DNA of 14,131 bases, from contig CAVOEV010000109.1 of NCBI GenBank assembly GCA_963694825.1, forward strand, positions 1-14,131, given 5' to 3'. Shown here piece by piece: positions 1 to 8,078 of the stretch. The translations under genes were made by a program, and so were the position numbers. Within the stretch, counting starts at the first letter, position 1, and each line of letters opens with the position of its first letter. Below the pieces are notes generated by a model. That model saw nothing but the letters and a program-made list of their open reading frames with translations, was not told the origin of the DNA and made no database searches. This stretch comes from UBA8437 sp963694825. Lineage in GTDB: Bacteria; Planctomycetota; Planctomycetia; Planctomycetales; Planctomycetaceae.

Positions 1-439
1 CTGGAGTTGTCTGGTCAGGTGTTTCTTTGGCGGGCGGTTTGGACGGAGCGGCAGGCGTGGCGGTATTGCCACTGGCGTCCTGCATGCGAGCGAGTTCCAG
101 CGGCGAGAGTTTGCTGGTGTCGGCGGGCGCTGCGGCGGGTTGGGTTGCGGTCGCAGCTGCGGCTTGTGCTGTAGCGGGAGTTTCATCTGCCGGAGTATCA
201 ACCGGTTGTTCTGTGTTTGTCTGGACTGTGACGACGGTGAGGAATTGTGGGTGGATGTCGTACCATCCGATATCTTCGGACCCATCGAATTCGACGAGTG
301 CCTGTCCGCTCATGTTGACCGTTTTGACCTGACCGGTGAGTCCGGCGAATCGTTTGAGTTCGGCGACCGAGTCGTCGACCTGTACGAACTGGTCGGTCCA
401 TTCACGTTGCAGCAAGTCGACCTGATCGAAGAGCGACAT
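1..439 (-). CDS. Small hydrophilic protein of unknown function (partial, 3' end beyond left edge)
   Basis: An open frame runs from an ATG at 439 (starting MSLFDQVDLLQREW) through 146 codons to the window edge without a stop, so the C-terminus is missing. Residues 1-30 look helical and acidic. Residues 31-70 (GLTGQVKTVNMSGQALVEFD, then IGWYDIHPQFL) look like a small beta-barrel, similar in feel to KOW/SH3-like folds. Residues 75-108 are an Ala/Pro/Thr/Gln-rich linker, followed by a likely short conserved motif, KLSPLELARMQDA (110-122), and another Pro/Ala-rich stretch. No signal peptide or membrane segment is visible. It lies 122 bp downstream of the prenyltransferase-repeat gene on the same strand, so it could be the last part of the operon or its own unit. 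Only a weak AGG lies upstream of the ATG. I do not recognise a named family. Overlapping plus-strand frames here are Ser/Gly/Arg-rich shadows. Confidence 0.72.
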   Translation of the reverse strand, partial: MSLFDQVDLLQREWTDQFVQVDDSVAELKRFAGLTGQVKTVNMSGQALVEFDGSEDIGWYDIHPQFLTVVTVQTNTEQPVDTPADETPATAQAAAATATQPAAAPADTSKLSPLELARMQDASGNTATPAAPSKPPAKETPDQTTP

Positions 440-561
440 TCGCGATACCTGTTGTGTGGCGAGTTGTTGAGTTGAGTGGAGTGCCAAGGATCCGAGCGGC
501 CATTCTGTGGCAAGGCGAGTGGGGATTCAAGGGCGGTCGGGAAGGTGGTTCGGGTTGTTGT
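440..561. other. Intergenic gap between prenyltransferase-repeat gene and small hydrophilic gene
   Basis: This 122-bp stretch separates the stop of the prenyltransferase-repeat gene from the next minus-strand ATG. I see no convincing promoter, hairpin with T-run or RNA gene. Readthrough from the upstream gene is the simplest reading. Confidence 0.4.
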
Positions 562-1665
562 TCACCGTTGGTAGATTGGCAGGTACTGGTATTCGACGGC
601 CAAGGCCAGGAGTGCCATGCATGTGGCATAATTGGCCCCATGAGTCCGTTCGCTGCCGTGTCGAGCTCTCCAGCTGCCGTCACGGTCCTGCGCTTCGATG
701 AGGATGGGGACGAGGTGGTTTCGGGTTTGTGTCCAGTATTGTCCACCGACCTTGAACATTCCGACACTGCAGTAGTAGACGCCATAGTAGAAGTAGTGGT
801 CGGTGGTTTTCAGTGGTCGGGCGACGAGGTATTCGGCTGCTCCCATGGTTTCGTCACAGCGATGTTTGCCGCAGACTTCGAGTGCGAGGATCCCGGTACC
901 GGCCCGCGTGGGTGTGGGTGCTCCACCGGGCTGGTACGCAAAGCCTCGTTTGTTCATCACGCTGCAGCGGCGGATGTAGTCGACGGCCCGTTCGATGTTT
1001 TCGACGGGCACATCGGCTCCGACGTTGCGAGCCGCCCTCAGAGCCAGCAGTTGCCACCCGCTGACGCTCAGGTCGCTGTCGGTGCTCGTTGGCTGGTATC
1101 TCCAGCCTCCGGCGTGATGATCGGCCTTGGCGACGTTTTGTGCCTTGAGGATCAGGGAGATGGCACGGACGAGAGCATTGCGGCAGTCGGTGGCGAGGCG
1201 TTTGTCGAGCATCCCGACCACTTCAGCCAGCATCAACGTACTGACCCCGTGGCTGTACATCGGACCGTGGCTACGGCGGTGCACGATCATGTCGTCGGGG
1301 CGTTGGTGATCGATGACCCAGCGAATCGCTCGTTCCATCTGCCGTCCATAGGGGCCTTCGCCGGGCACGTGTCCGGCGGCGAGGAACGACATTACGGCCA
1401 GCGATGTGGTTGCGGTCGATTCGCCCAGTCGCCCGACCGACCAGGCTCCGGAGGGTTGTTGTTGTCGGGCGAGGAATTCGAGTCCCTGGACGATGGCTGC
1501 ATCGACTTGACGCTGGAGTGCCGTGTCGGGTTGGGGTGTGGGTTGGGGTGTGGGTTGGGGTGTGGGTTGGGCGGAGGCGTGCTGAGTACCGAGGTTGGTG
1601 AGCAGTGTTGTTGCTGTGAGTGCGGCGAGTGCGGCGAGTACGGCGAGTGGTTTGGCGGGTGTCAT
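562..1665 (-). CDS. Secreted prenyltransferase/squalene-oxidase-repeat protein
   Basis: A 367-aa protein with a clear Sec signal peptide: a short basic N-terminus, an Ala/Leu core (residues 6-24) and a probable cleavage after ASA at 31-33. A Pro/Thr/Gln linker of repeated QPTP (33-46) follows. The rest is alpha-alpha barrel-like and shows prenyltransferase/squalene-oxidase (PFTB-type) repeats: GLEFLARQQQPSGAWSV (61-77), SLILKAQN with GGWRYQP (170-192), AVDYIRRC with GFAYQPGG (227-248) and ILIEAQDRDGSW (321-332). FYYGVYYCSVGMFKVGGQYW (292-311) is also family-like. I see no evident catalytic motif of a real terpene cyclase, so it is probably a binding or scaffold domain in the cell envelope. 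Its ATG overlaps the stop of the DUF4175-like gene in an ATGA and has no Shine-Dalgarno, which suggests translational coupling. A 409-aa plus-strand frame across it is a shadow. Confidence 0.9.
   Translation of the reverse strand: MTPAKPLAVLAALAALTATTLLTNLGTQHASAQPTPQPTPQPTPQPDTALQRQVDAAIVQGLEFLARQQQPSGAWSVGRLGESTATTSLAVMSFLAAGHVPGEGPYGRQMERAIRWVIDHQRPDDMIVHRRSHGPMYSHGVSTLMLAEVVGMLDKRLATDCRNALVRAISLILKAQNVAKADHHAGGWRYQPTSTDSDLSVSGWQLLALRAARNVGADVPVENIERAVDYIRRCSVMNKRGFAYQPGGAPTPTRAGTGILALEVCGKHRCDETMGAAEYLVARPLKTTDHYFYYGVYYCSVGMFKVGGQYWTQTRNHLVPILIEAQDRDGSWRARHGSERTHGANYATCMALLALAVEYQYLPIYQR
1528..1572. repeat. 12-bp tandem repeat encoding the QPTP linker
   Basis: Three exact copies of gggttggggtgt (1528-1539, 1540-1551, 1552-1563) and a partial fourth. 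The unit is four codons, so copy-number change keeps frame. It codes for the repeated Gln-Pro-Thr-Pro linker just after the predicted signal-peptide cleavage site of the prenyltransferase-repeat protein. Confidence 0.93.
1621..1647. repeat. 9-bp tandem repeat inside signal-peptide core
   Basis: Two exact copies of tgcggcgag (1621-1629, 1630-1638) and a third with one change (1639-1647). On the minus strand it encodes repeated Leu-Ala-Ala/Val in the hydrophobic core of the signal peptide, so a copy-number change would lengthen or shorten that core in frame. Confidence 0.85.
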
Positions 1666-4600
1666 GGTGTATCGGTTGGTTGAGTGTTTCGATTCGAGCG
1701 GGAGATTTCTTCGAAGTAGAAGCGGATCAGTCGGGTGTAGTCGCCATTGGGGTCACGTCGTGCGGCTTGCAGGATTTCGGTTTTGAGTGCACCGGGGAGT
1801 CGTCCCCAGGCCCGTCCGGAGAGTCGAGCGAGTTCGGCTTCGAGTCGTTTGAGTTCCGAGGCCATCGAGCTACCGGATCCGGCGTTGCCGGCATTGTCTT
1901 TGGAGTTGGGGTCCTTGGGGCCGGGCGGACTGGCGGGTTGATTGGGGTCGTCCTGTGCGGGTTTGAGGTTTTTGGCGGCATTGGTGAGCGAGCGGGCTGC
2001 CTGCCGGAGTTGTTTGGCGGTTCGGGCCAGGTTTTGGTTCTGCTGCGACTGGCGTGGTTTCCCGCCATTGGACTTACCCGACTTTCCGGTTTTGCCCTGG
2101 CCGGTTTTCTTGCCATCGGTCTGTTGTCCGGTCTTCTTGCTCGATGTCTGTCCTTTGGTCTTGCCGTTTTTTTCGCCGGGTTTCTGGCCGGGTTGTGCGG
2201 CCTGTTTTTTTGGGGTGTCGAATTGAGCTTGCTTGAGGCTTTGGCGCGACTGTTTGAGTGTTTGTGCGGCGTGAGTGACTTGTTCACCGACTCGTTGGGG
2301 CACGGGAGTTTCGGGCCGTTCTGAGGCGTCTCCGGCATCGAGAGCGAGTCGAGCGGTTTGTTCGAGTCGATGGGCGGCTTGTTGTGCGGCTTGTGCGGCT
2401 GGTTGCAGTTGGGAGTTGTCGGCGTGGTTTCGGACCGAGTCCATGTTGGTTCGAGCGATGTTGGCCTGTTCGAGTGCCTGTTGGGCTTGGTTGGCGTGTT
2501 TGGGGAGTTGAATGGGTTTGGAGGCGAGGTGTTGGGCGACCTGTTCGAGTCCTTGGGCAACGAGTTGTGTGGCATCTGCGATGGCTTGTTGACCGGTGTT
2601 TCGGATGTTCTGACGTCCGACGGTCGAGTTGGCTGTGGCGGCCAGCATCCGGGCATCGGTGTTTTGTCGATTGGCCAGTTCGCGGGCACGGCGGATCAGC
2701 CCGGTGTCGGTTTTGGTGGCGGGTTCGTTCCCGGTGGCTTGTTTCAGAGTGAGTGCGGCTGTGTCGGCGAGAGTGGCGGTGGTGCGTGCCAGGCGTGTGG
2801 CGTCGCGTCCGCGTCCGGCGAGCAGCAGTCTGGCGGTGGCGGCGGCTTGTCGGGCGAATTGTGCTGCATTGCGGGCGGCATCGGTTTCGGGGCCGAGTTG
2901 GGCGGCGATTTCCAGGGCCAGGGCGGTGGCCTGTCGAGCCAGTTCCTGTTGCCGAGCCAGTGGCGGGGCAGCGGAGGTGGCTGCGGATACGGGTGGGGCG
3001 GTGGGTTTGGTTGTACTGGGCGGAGGCAGATCGGTTTCGGTTTCGAGTTGAGTCTGGAGTTCACGTTGCGGCACGGCGAGTTCTTTGGCTTGGATTGCGA
3101 GTTGTCTGAGTCGGGTCAGTTGGGCGTGGCGTGCGGCTTCGAGCACTTCGGGCCGTTTTTCGAGCAGTCCATCGAGTTGTTGTTCGAGAGTGTCGTGTCG
3201 TTTGACGAGTCCAGTTTTTCGTCTCTGGAATTCATCTCGCCTTTGGTTGAGTTCCATTGGCGTTTCGCCGGCATCGGAGTCGTGGGCGAGTGATGCGAGC
3301 GATTCGACATCATCGGCGAGTCGAGTGGTGCGGTGTGCGAGGCGATCGAGTTGGAGCAGATCCTGTTCGAGTTCGGCGATGTGATCGAAGTCTTCGAGCA
3401 GTTGTTTGAAGGCATTGAGAACTTGAGCGAGTTGATCGTCTGCCTGAGCGAGTCGTGTTGCCTTGTCGGCGAGGTCGGCATCAAGTGCGGTTTCGGTCCG
3501 GGCAGCGGTATCGGGGAGCAGTTTTCTGGCGATGTGCAGGGTGTTTGGTGCGAGCGGTTGCCAGAGTGGTTGCGTTCGGAAGAGTCTCGCGATGGTGTCG
3601 ACGGACCGAGCGAGTTCACGGAGGTCGGCACTGGTTTTGCGGATCACGTCGTTGTGGGTGAAGGGTGTTTGTTGTTTGAGTGCGACGAGTACGAGTTCGC
3701 GGTTATTTTCGAGTGTCGAGCGAGCCTGCAGGCTATCGTTTCGGGCCAATTCGATCCGAGTCCGGATTTCCTGTTGTCGAGCGACGACCTGAGCGAGGTC
3801 GGGTGGTTGTGCGTTGGGGTCGACGAGCAGGACACGTGGAGCCGAGAGTGTTTCGTTGGGTGCGGGTCGCAGCCGCGTGTCGGTGACTCGAACCCGGTAG
3901 GTCAGCCGGTCACCGGTTTCGAGTGGGAACTTCGAGAGATCGATGGTGAAGTGTTCGACGACGTTTCGTCCGCCGAGCCGCTGCGAGTCGACTTGCAGTC
4001 GTTCGCGGGTATCGGGATTGACCTGGAGCAGGAGTTCGAGCGAGGCGAGTCCGAAGTCGTCGTCGGCTTCGGCTCGGACGGTGATCGAATCTCGCGGCCT
4101 TACGGCTGTGGGTCGGTCTTCGCCGGAGAGTGCCAGGGTGGGCGGTTGGTCGTTCTGGATCACCAGTCGCCGGTAGGTTGTGTCGTCTCGGCTGAGTCCA
4201 TCCTGGTCAGTCAATTCGACGAGCAGCGGTCCTCCGGTTTCGACATCGACCTGGACGGTGGCCGAGCGTCGGTCGGCTTCGATGTGTCCGACAAAGGCGG
4301 TCGGGGGACGGGCGGGGTTTTGTCCGAGCAGTTTGAGTTGGACGTGTTGGATTGGCTTGTTGAACTGGAGTTGCCAGGTCAGTCGGCTTCCGGCCAGCAC
4401 GGTGACGTCTCCGACGACGGCATCGAGCGTCCGAGTGGGCAGTCGGGTGTAGGGGGGTGGAGTGACATTGAGAGTGATTCCAACGACGGCGGGCAGTTCG
4501 ACGACTCGAACGGTGTGCAACTTCGAGAGGCTTCCATCGGCATCGACATGAAAATCGAATCCTCGCAGCACTTCGGGCCAGGTCGTGGTGTAGGCGGTTT

Positions 4601-5429
4601 TGTCGGCAGTGCGTTCCATCAGTCGTCGGTCGTTGGATCCATCGGGGTGAGTCCAGCGGCACCAGACGTTTCGCGGTTGGGCCATCGGGCGTCGTTCGGT
4701 GGCCTGCGAGGAAGTGGGTTTTGAGGCAAGAGCCGTGGGGGCTTCGATGCGAACTCTGATGTGGACGTCGCTGCCTCGAGCGACCACCCGGTCACCGTCT
4801 TCGACGCTGACGCGGTAGAGCACGGTGCGTCCGAGGTTGCTCCAGGGCACGAAGAAGCGTGTCATCAGCAGTGCGTGTCCCGAGTTGGGGACAGCGAGTG
4901 GTCCGAACATCAGGCCGGCGGCGAGACCGGCCCATGCCAGCATGACGGCTGCGTTTCGGAGGCTGAGGACTTGGCGAAAATCGAGCGACTGTGTCGCCGT
5001 GGTGGTTTCTTCGAGCAGGAGCAGTCGGAGGCTGTCGGAGCCGTGTTGGTCGTTGGCCTCGAGCAACTCGACGCTGCTGGTCAGTCGTTCTTCGAGTTCC
5101 GGATGAAGACGTTCCACCAGTGCCGCCAGTTCCGATCGGGAGATTTTCGCCGTGATCCGTTTGAGGACGAGCCGGTATCCGGTCCAGGCGATCCCGCTGC
5201 CGACGAGCAGCAGGTCGAGGATTCGGAGCGAGGTTGAGAGCGGGAGGAGCAGGTCGAGCAGGACTCCGGCGGCCAGAAGTGCGGTGGTGGTGAGCAGAAA
5301 CAGGCCGATGCCGTGTAGTACTGTGAGCCATCGCCAGCGTCGTGCGAGTTGGCCGAAGGCCGTCTGCAGCGGCAGTGGCAGCGAGTGGGCGGTGGCTGCG
5401 GTGGCTGCGGTGGCTGCGGTGGCTGGCAT
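1662..5429 (-). CDS. Large DUF4175-like membrane-anchored coiled-coil protein
   Basis: A 1255-aa protein with three likely membrane segments near the N-terminus (about 36-60, 68-88 and 159-182). A beta-rich, probably extracytoplasmic region follows; RTVLYRVSVEDGDRVVARGS (201-220) resembles DUF4175-like proteins of planctomycetes and other bacteria. The middle and C-terminal parts are long Ala/Gln/Leu/Arg-rich helices typical of coiled coil. A Lys/Gly/Gln/Ser-rich low-complexity stretch spans about 1072-1131. The C-terminus has WGRLPGALKTEILQAARR (1208-1225) and then YTRLIRFYFEEIS, a terminal motif I associate with planctomycetal cluster members. The N-terminus begins with an Ala/Thr repeat. 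The ATG has no Shine-Dalgarno and lies 81 bp after the upstream VWA gene; the next gene overlaps by 4 nt. A structural role beside the MoxR/Bat proteins is inferred; the exact role is unknown. Confidence 0.85.
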   Translation of the reverse strand: MPATAATAATAATAHSLPLPLQTAFGQLARRWRWLTVLHGIGLFLLTTTALLAAGVLLDLLLPLSTSLRILDLLLVGSGIAWTGYRLVLKRITAKISRSELAALVERLHPELEERLTSSVELLEANDQHGSDSLRLLLLEETTTATQSLDFRQVLSLRNAAVMLAWAGLAAGLMFGPLAVPNSGHALLMTRFFVPWSNLGRTVLYRVSVEDGDRVVARGSDVHIRVRIEAPTALASKPTSSQATERRPMAQPRNVWCRWTHPDGSNDRRLMERTADKTAYTTTWPEVLRGFDFHVDADGSLSKLHTVRVVELPAVVGITLNVTPPPYTRLPTRTLDAVVGDVTVLAGSRLTWQLQFNKPIQHVQLKLLGQNPARPPTAFVGHIEADRRSATVQVDVETGGPLLVELTDQDGLSRDDTTYRRLVIQNDQPPTLALSGEDRPTAVRPRDSITVRAEADDDFGLASLELLLQVNPDTRERLQVDSQRLGGRNVVEHFTIDLSKFPLETGDRLTYRVRVTDTRLRPAPNETLSAPRVLLVDPNAQPPDLAQVVARQQEIRTRIELARNDSLQARSTLENNRELVLVALKQQTPFTHNDVIRKTSADLRELARSVDTIARLFRTQPLWQPLAPNTLHIARKLLPDTAARTETALDADLADKATRLAQADDQLAQVLNAFKQLLEDFDHIAELEQDLLQLDRLAHRTTRLADDVESLASLAHDSDAGETPMELNQRRDEFQRRKTGLVKRHDTLEQQLDGLLEKRPEVLEAARHAQLTRLRQLAIQAKELAVPQRELQTQLETETDLPPPSTTKPTAPPVSAATSAAPPLARQQELARQATALALEIAAQLGPETDAARNAAQFARQAAATARLLLAGRGRDATRLARTTATLADTAALTLKQATGNEPATKTDTGLIRRARELANRQNTDARMLAATANSTVGRQNIRNTGQQAIADATQLVAQGLEQVAQHLASKPIQLPKHANQAQQALEQANIARTNMDSVRNHADNSQLQPAAQAAQQAAHRLEQTARLALDAGDASERPETPVPQRVGEQVTHAAQTLKQSRQSLKQAQFDTPKKQAAQPGQKPGEKNGKTKGQTSSKKTGQQTDGKKTGQGKTGKSGKSNGGKPRQSQQNQNLARTAKQLRQAARSLTNAAKNLKPAQDDPNQPASPPGPKDPNSKDNAGNAGSGSSMASELKRLEAELARLSGRAWGRLPGALKTEILQAARRDPNGDYTRLIRFYFEEISRSNRNTQPTDTP
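2037..2216 (-). other. Lys/Gly/Gln-rich low-complexity segment in the DUF4175-like protein
   Basis: Residues about 1072-1131 are dominated by Lys, Gly, Gln, Thr and Ser with motifs such as KKTGQ and GKTGKSGKS. The stretch is strongly basic and probably disordered, unlike the helical regions on either side. A flexible linker or a polyanion-binding tail are both possible. Confidence 0.8.
5391..5426. repeat. 9-bp tandem repeat at the start of the DUF4175-like gene
   Basis: Three exact copies of ggtggctgc (5391-5399, 5400-5408, 5409-5417) and a fourth with a changed last base. It encodes the Ala-Thr-Ala tract in residues 2-14 of the DUF4175-like protein, directly after the start codon. It could mean the true start is further in, but no better ATG is nearby. 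Confidence 0.92.
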
Positions 5430-5510
5430 GTGGGGTGTGCTGAGCGTGTTGATGGGTTGGGTGAGACTCAGTCTAGCAGTTTTGTGTGATATGGCGGTTG
5501 GTGATTGGGT
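5430..5510 (-). other. 81-bp gap with an 11-bp interrupted palindrome
   Basis: This is the only gap between the BatA-like gene and the prenyltransferase-repeat gene. It holds AGACT-c-AGTCT at 5464-5474, a perfect 5-bp inverted repeat around one base. TAGACT on the minus strand loosely resembles a -10 box but has no -35 at the right distance. An internal promoter or operator is possible but not supported. Confidence 0.3.
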
Positions 5511-8078
5511 CTAGGGCAGGCCGTATATTTTGCGGAGCACCCATTCGGCGGTCATGAGTCCGAGGAATCCGACAAGCACGAGCCAGTGATTCCAGATCGG
5601 GAAATCTGCAGTTAGTTGGCGAGTTTGTGTGGTTCCCTGGAGCAGGCCGGCGATCGTGTCGAGTTTGTCGAGTGGGACGAGTTGTCCGCCGGTGGCGGTG
5701 GCGAGTTCTTCGAGGCGATTGTGATCAGCGGCGAGGTTGTTGAGTTCACCGGAGGTGGGGGGGTGGATGAAGACGTCGGCGGTAACTCCGGATGTGTCGA
5801 TGGTGTTGTCGGAGACTTTGAGTCGGACCTGGTAGTCTCCTTCGGGCAGTCCACTGGAGTGTCCTTGCCACAGCAGAGGCCGTCCTTCGACGGCCGAGAG
5901 TGTCACGACGGCCGTGGGAGGCGAGTTGGGATTTTGGACGGTGTCGTTTTTGTAGAATTCGGCGACGGCTGTCAGCGTGGCAATTTTCTGCAGCACATCA
6001 CGTCGCCAGCGTGCGTGGATCGTGATCGATTCTCCGGCGGTGACGTCAACCGTCTCGACTCCGAGTCTGACCGAGGCATTTCCACTGACGGCTTTGTTGC
6101 GAGCAGCCCAGCGGGCCACCTGTCCCCAGAACCGGTGGTGGTAGGTGTCGCCTCGCCGGTGTCTCCATCTCCAGGTGCTGTCGAGTCCGAGCCAGAGCAC
6201 TTGTCCGAGTCCGTGGTAGTGGTGTACGAAGAGTGCCTGTTGTCTGGAGTCGGGAATTCGAGTGGGTCGACTTCGGAAGCTGGGCCGTGCGAGCACGGTG
6301 CTGCCGGGTCTCGGCCGTCCGACCAGTCCCCAGGTGTGTCCGGGCAGGCGATCCCAGATGCGTCGATTTTCGATCGGGTCGAGGTGAAACTGCAGCATGG
6401 GTTCGCGTTCCCCTTCGGGGCTCAGTGCGATCCCAAACCCTCTTTGGGTTGGAGCGCGTCGTCCTTCGTCGTTTTGGAATTCGAGTGTCACGAGTTGATC
6501 GACGGGCATCAGGTTCTTGAAGGCATCGAAGCGATGAGTTGTTGGCAGGTCCCGTTTCCCGGCGACCAGCACCAGTGTTCCTCCGGCATCGGACACGAAG
6601 GATTCGAGCAGCGACCAGGCGTCCTGGTCGAGTGAATCGGGGCGGGCGTCTCCGACGATCACCAGATCGGCGTCGGCCAGCACCGACCGTTCCAGCGGGT
6701 TCGCTCCTTCGGGCACTTCGAGTTGGCTGCCGAAGAACGGTTCATTGCGGATTCTCAAGAAGGGTTGGTCAAAGACGATTTGTTCGACATCGACTCGTTC
6801 ATCGCGAGTCAGCGCGTTGTCGATGAACCGAAATTCCCAGCGAGCTTCGCCATCGATCAGCAGCACGCGTGCCACATCGTCGACGACATTGACGAGCAGT
6901 TCTTTCTGGTTGTTGTCGTCCCGAATCTCATCGGGATGCGGTTCGACCCGGACCACCAGTCTCTGTCGGCCCAGTTGCGAGGCGGTCCATTCGAAGGTCA
7001 CCTCGTGTGAGTCGCCGGTGGGTGTGATGGTTTGGACGAGTGTTTTTCCGGGCGTGTCGGCGGGGAACATCGAGACGGCGACAGGCCGATTACGAAATCC
7101 GCCGGTACGAATCGTCGCTGTCAGTCTCAGGGTGTCGTTGCCAAACACGGTTCGTGGCGCGTCGAGGGAGGCGATCGCGAGGTCACGTGGCAATCGGTCC
7201 GATCCGATCGGCACGCTGTAGACGGGAATGGACTGGCCGGCGAGCCGTTTGGCGGCTTCGAGCGGGTCGTCGGACTCGGTATGGCGTCCATCGCTGAGCA
7301 GGACGAATGCGATGAGTGGCGAGTCGTTTGTGTTGGAGCCGGTAGCGAGGCCGGTAGCGAGGCCGGTAGCGAGGCCGGTAGTGAGGGCTGCGGCGAGGTT
7401 GGTGCGGTCGGGGTCGAGGGAAGATGGCGTTGGGCCGGTGACGGCTTGGTCGCCGATAGTTTCTGCTGTTCCGCCAAACACGCGGTACTCGATTTCGCCG
7501 ACCTGTTGGAGCGACTGGATCAGCCGAGAGTGTCGATCGACGAGCCGGTTGACAACATGTTGTCGCGACAGTTTCGCGACCGCATCGAGCACCTCGTCGA
7601 GATTCGCTCGTCGGATATCTTTCAGTTGTTGTTGCCGTTTCGGGTCGTCGGTTTCGCCGGGATCGACCCATTGTGGTTCGCGTTGTGCCTGGAGATCGGC
7701 AGCCCAGCGGTCGAGTCGATCCTGGATGCGTGGGTTGCCGAGCAGGCCGAGTCCGCGTGCCCACATCAGTTTTTCTGCGGACGTCGCCTGCAGGTCGTTC
7801 ATGGTCATGCTGTTCGAGCGATCGATGGCCACGACAATGCGTCCGTGTCGGGTGAGCGTGTGCGAGAGGTGGAGAGCGGGTTCGGCGAGTGCGACGGCCA
7901 GCAGCAGGATCACAGCCAGCCTGAGTCCCAGCAGCCAGCGGCTGACGGCTGTCGGGACCAGATGGCGTTCTGCCTGCAGCAGTTTGACGAGCAGGATTGC
8001 GGCGGCCAGGACGGCGAGCGATCCGAGCACGAGTCGTGTTGGAGACTCGAAGACGTGGAACAGGAGACGATGATTCAC
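5511..8078 (-). CDS. Membrane VWA protein with glutamine-amidotransferase-like domain
   Basis: An 855-aa protein with two N-terminal membrane segments (about 15-34 and 48-66) and a C-terminal one (about 830-848). Between them is a von Willebrand factor A domain with an intact metal-ion site: DRSNS (86-90), Thr226 in DRTNLAAAL and Asp263 in LLSDGRHT. A second alpha/beta region (about 402-530) starts ARVLLIDGEARWEFRF and contains DLVIVGDARPDS, resembling class-I glutamine-amidotransferase-like folds fused to VWA proteins; no catalytic Cys-His-Glu triad is evident. GQVLWLGLDSTWRWRH with YHHRFWGQ (625-653) is typical of this group. The start is GTG, overlapping the BatA-like stop in a GTGA, with AGGAGA on the minus strand at 8089-8094 as ribosome-binding site. 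It is expected to work with BatA and MoxR at the cytoplasmic membrane. Confidence 0.9.
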   Translation of the reverse strand: MNHRLLFHVFESPTRLVLGSLAVLAAAILLVKLLQAERHLVPTAVSRWLLGLRLAVILLLAVALAEPALHLSHTLTRHGRIVVAIDRSNSMTMNDLQATSAEKLMWARGLGLLGNPRIQDRLDRWAADLQAQREPQWVDPGETDDPKRQQQLKDIRRANLDEVLDAVAKLSRQHVVNRLVDRHSRLIQSLQQVGEIEYRVFGGTAETIGDQAVTGPTPSSLDPDRTNLAAALTTGLATGLATGLATGSNTNDSPLIAFVLLSDGRHTESDDPLEAAKRLAGQSIPVYSVPIGSDRLPRDLAIASLDAPRTVFGNDTLRLTATIRTGGFRNRPVAVSMFPADTPGKTLVQTITPTGDSHEVTFEWTASQLGRQRLVVRVEPHPDEIRDDNNQKELLVNVVDDVARVLLIDGEARWEFRFIDNALTRDERVDVEQIVFDQPFLRIRNEPFFGSQLEVPEGANPLERSVLADADLVIVGDARPDSLDQDAWSLLESFVSDAGGTLVLVAGKRDLPTTHRFDAFKNLMPVDQLVTLEFQNDEGRRAPTQRGFGIALSPEGEREPMLQFHLDPIENRRIWDRLPGHTWGLVGRPRPGSTVLARPSFRSRPTRIPDSRQQALFVHHYHGLGQVLWLGLDSTWRWRHRRGDTYHHRFWGQVARWAARNKAVSGNASVRLGVETVDVTAGESITIHARWRRDVLQKIATLTAVAEFYKNDTVQNPNSPPTAVVTLSAVEGRPLLWQGHSSGLPEGDYQVRLKVSDNTIDTSGVTADVFIHPPTSGELNNLAADHNRLEELATATGGQLVPLDKLDTIAGLLQGTTQTRQLTADFPIWNHWLVLVGFLGLMTAEWVLRKIYGLP
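7339..7386. repeat. 12-bp tandem repeat within the VWA domain
   Basis: Four copies of ccggtagcgagg (7339-7350, 7351-7362, 7363-7374, 7375-7386); the last differs by one base. On the minus strand it encodes repeated Thr-Gly-Leu-Ala (about residues 231-247) in a loop between the Thr226 and Asp263 metal-site positions. The unit is in frame. Confidence 0.93.

Noticed and set aside
454..1683. 409-aa plus-strand open frame
   Set aside because: It lies antisense to the prenyltransferase-repeat gene, which has a signal peptide and family repeats. The plus-strand translation is Gly/Val/Cys-rich with no motif.
3333..4724. 463-aa plus-strand open frame
   Set aside because: It lies antisense inside the DUF4175-like gene. 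The product is Gly/Ser/Phe/Glu-rich, a typical complement of C/A-rich codons.
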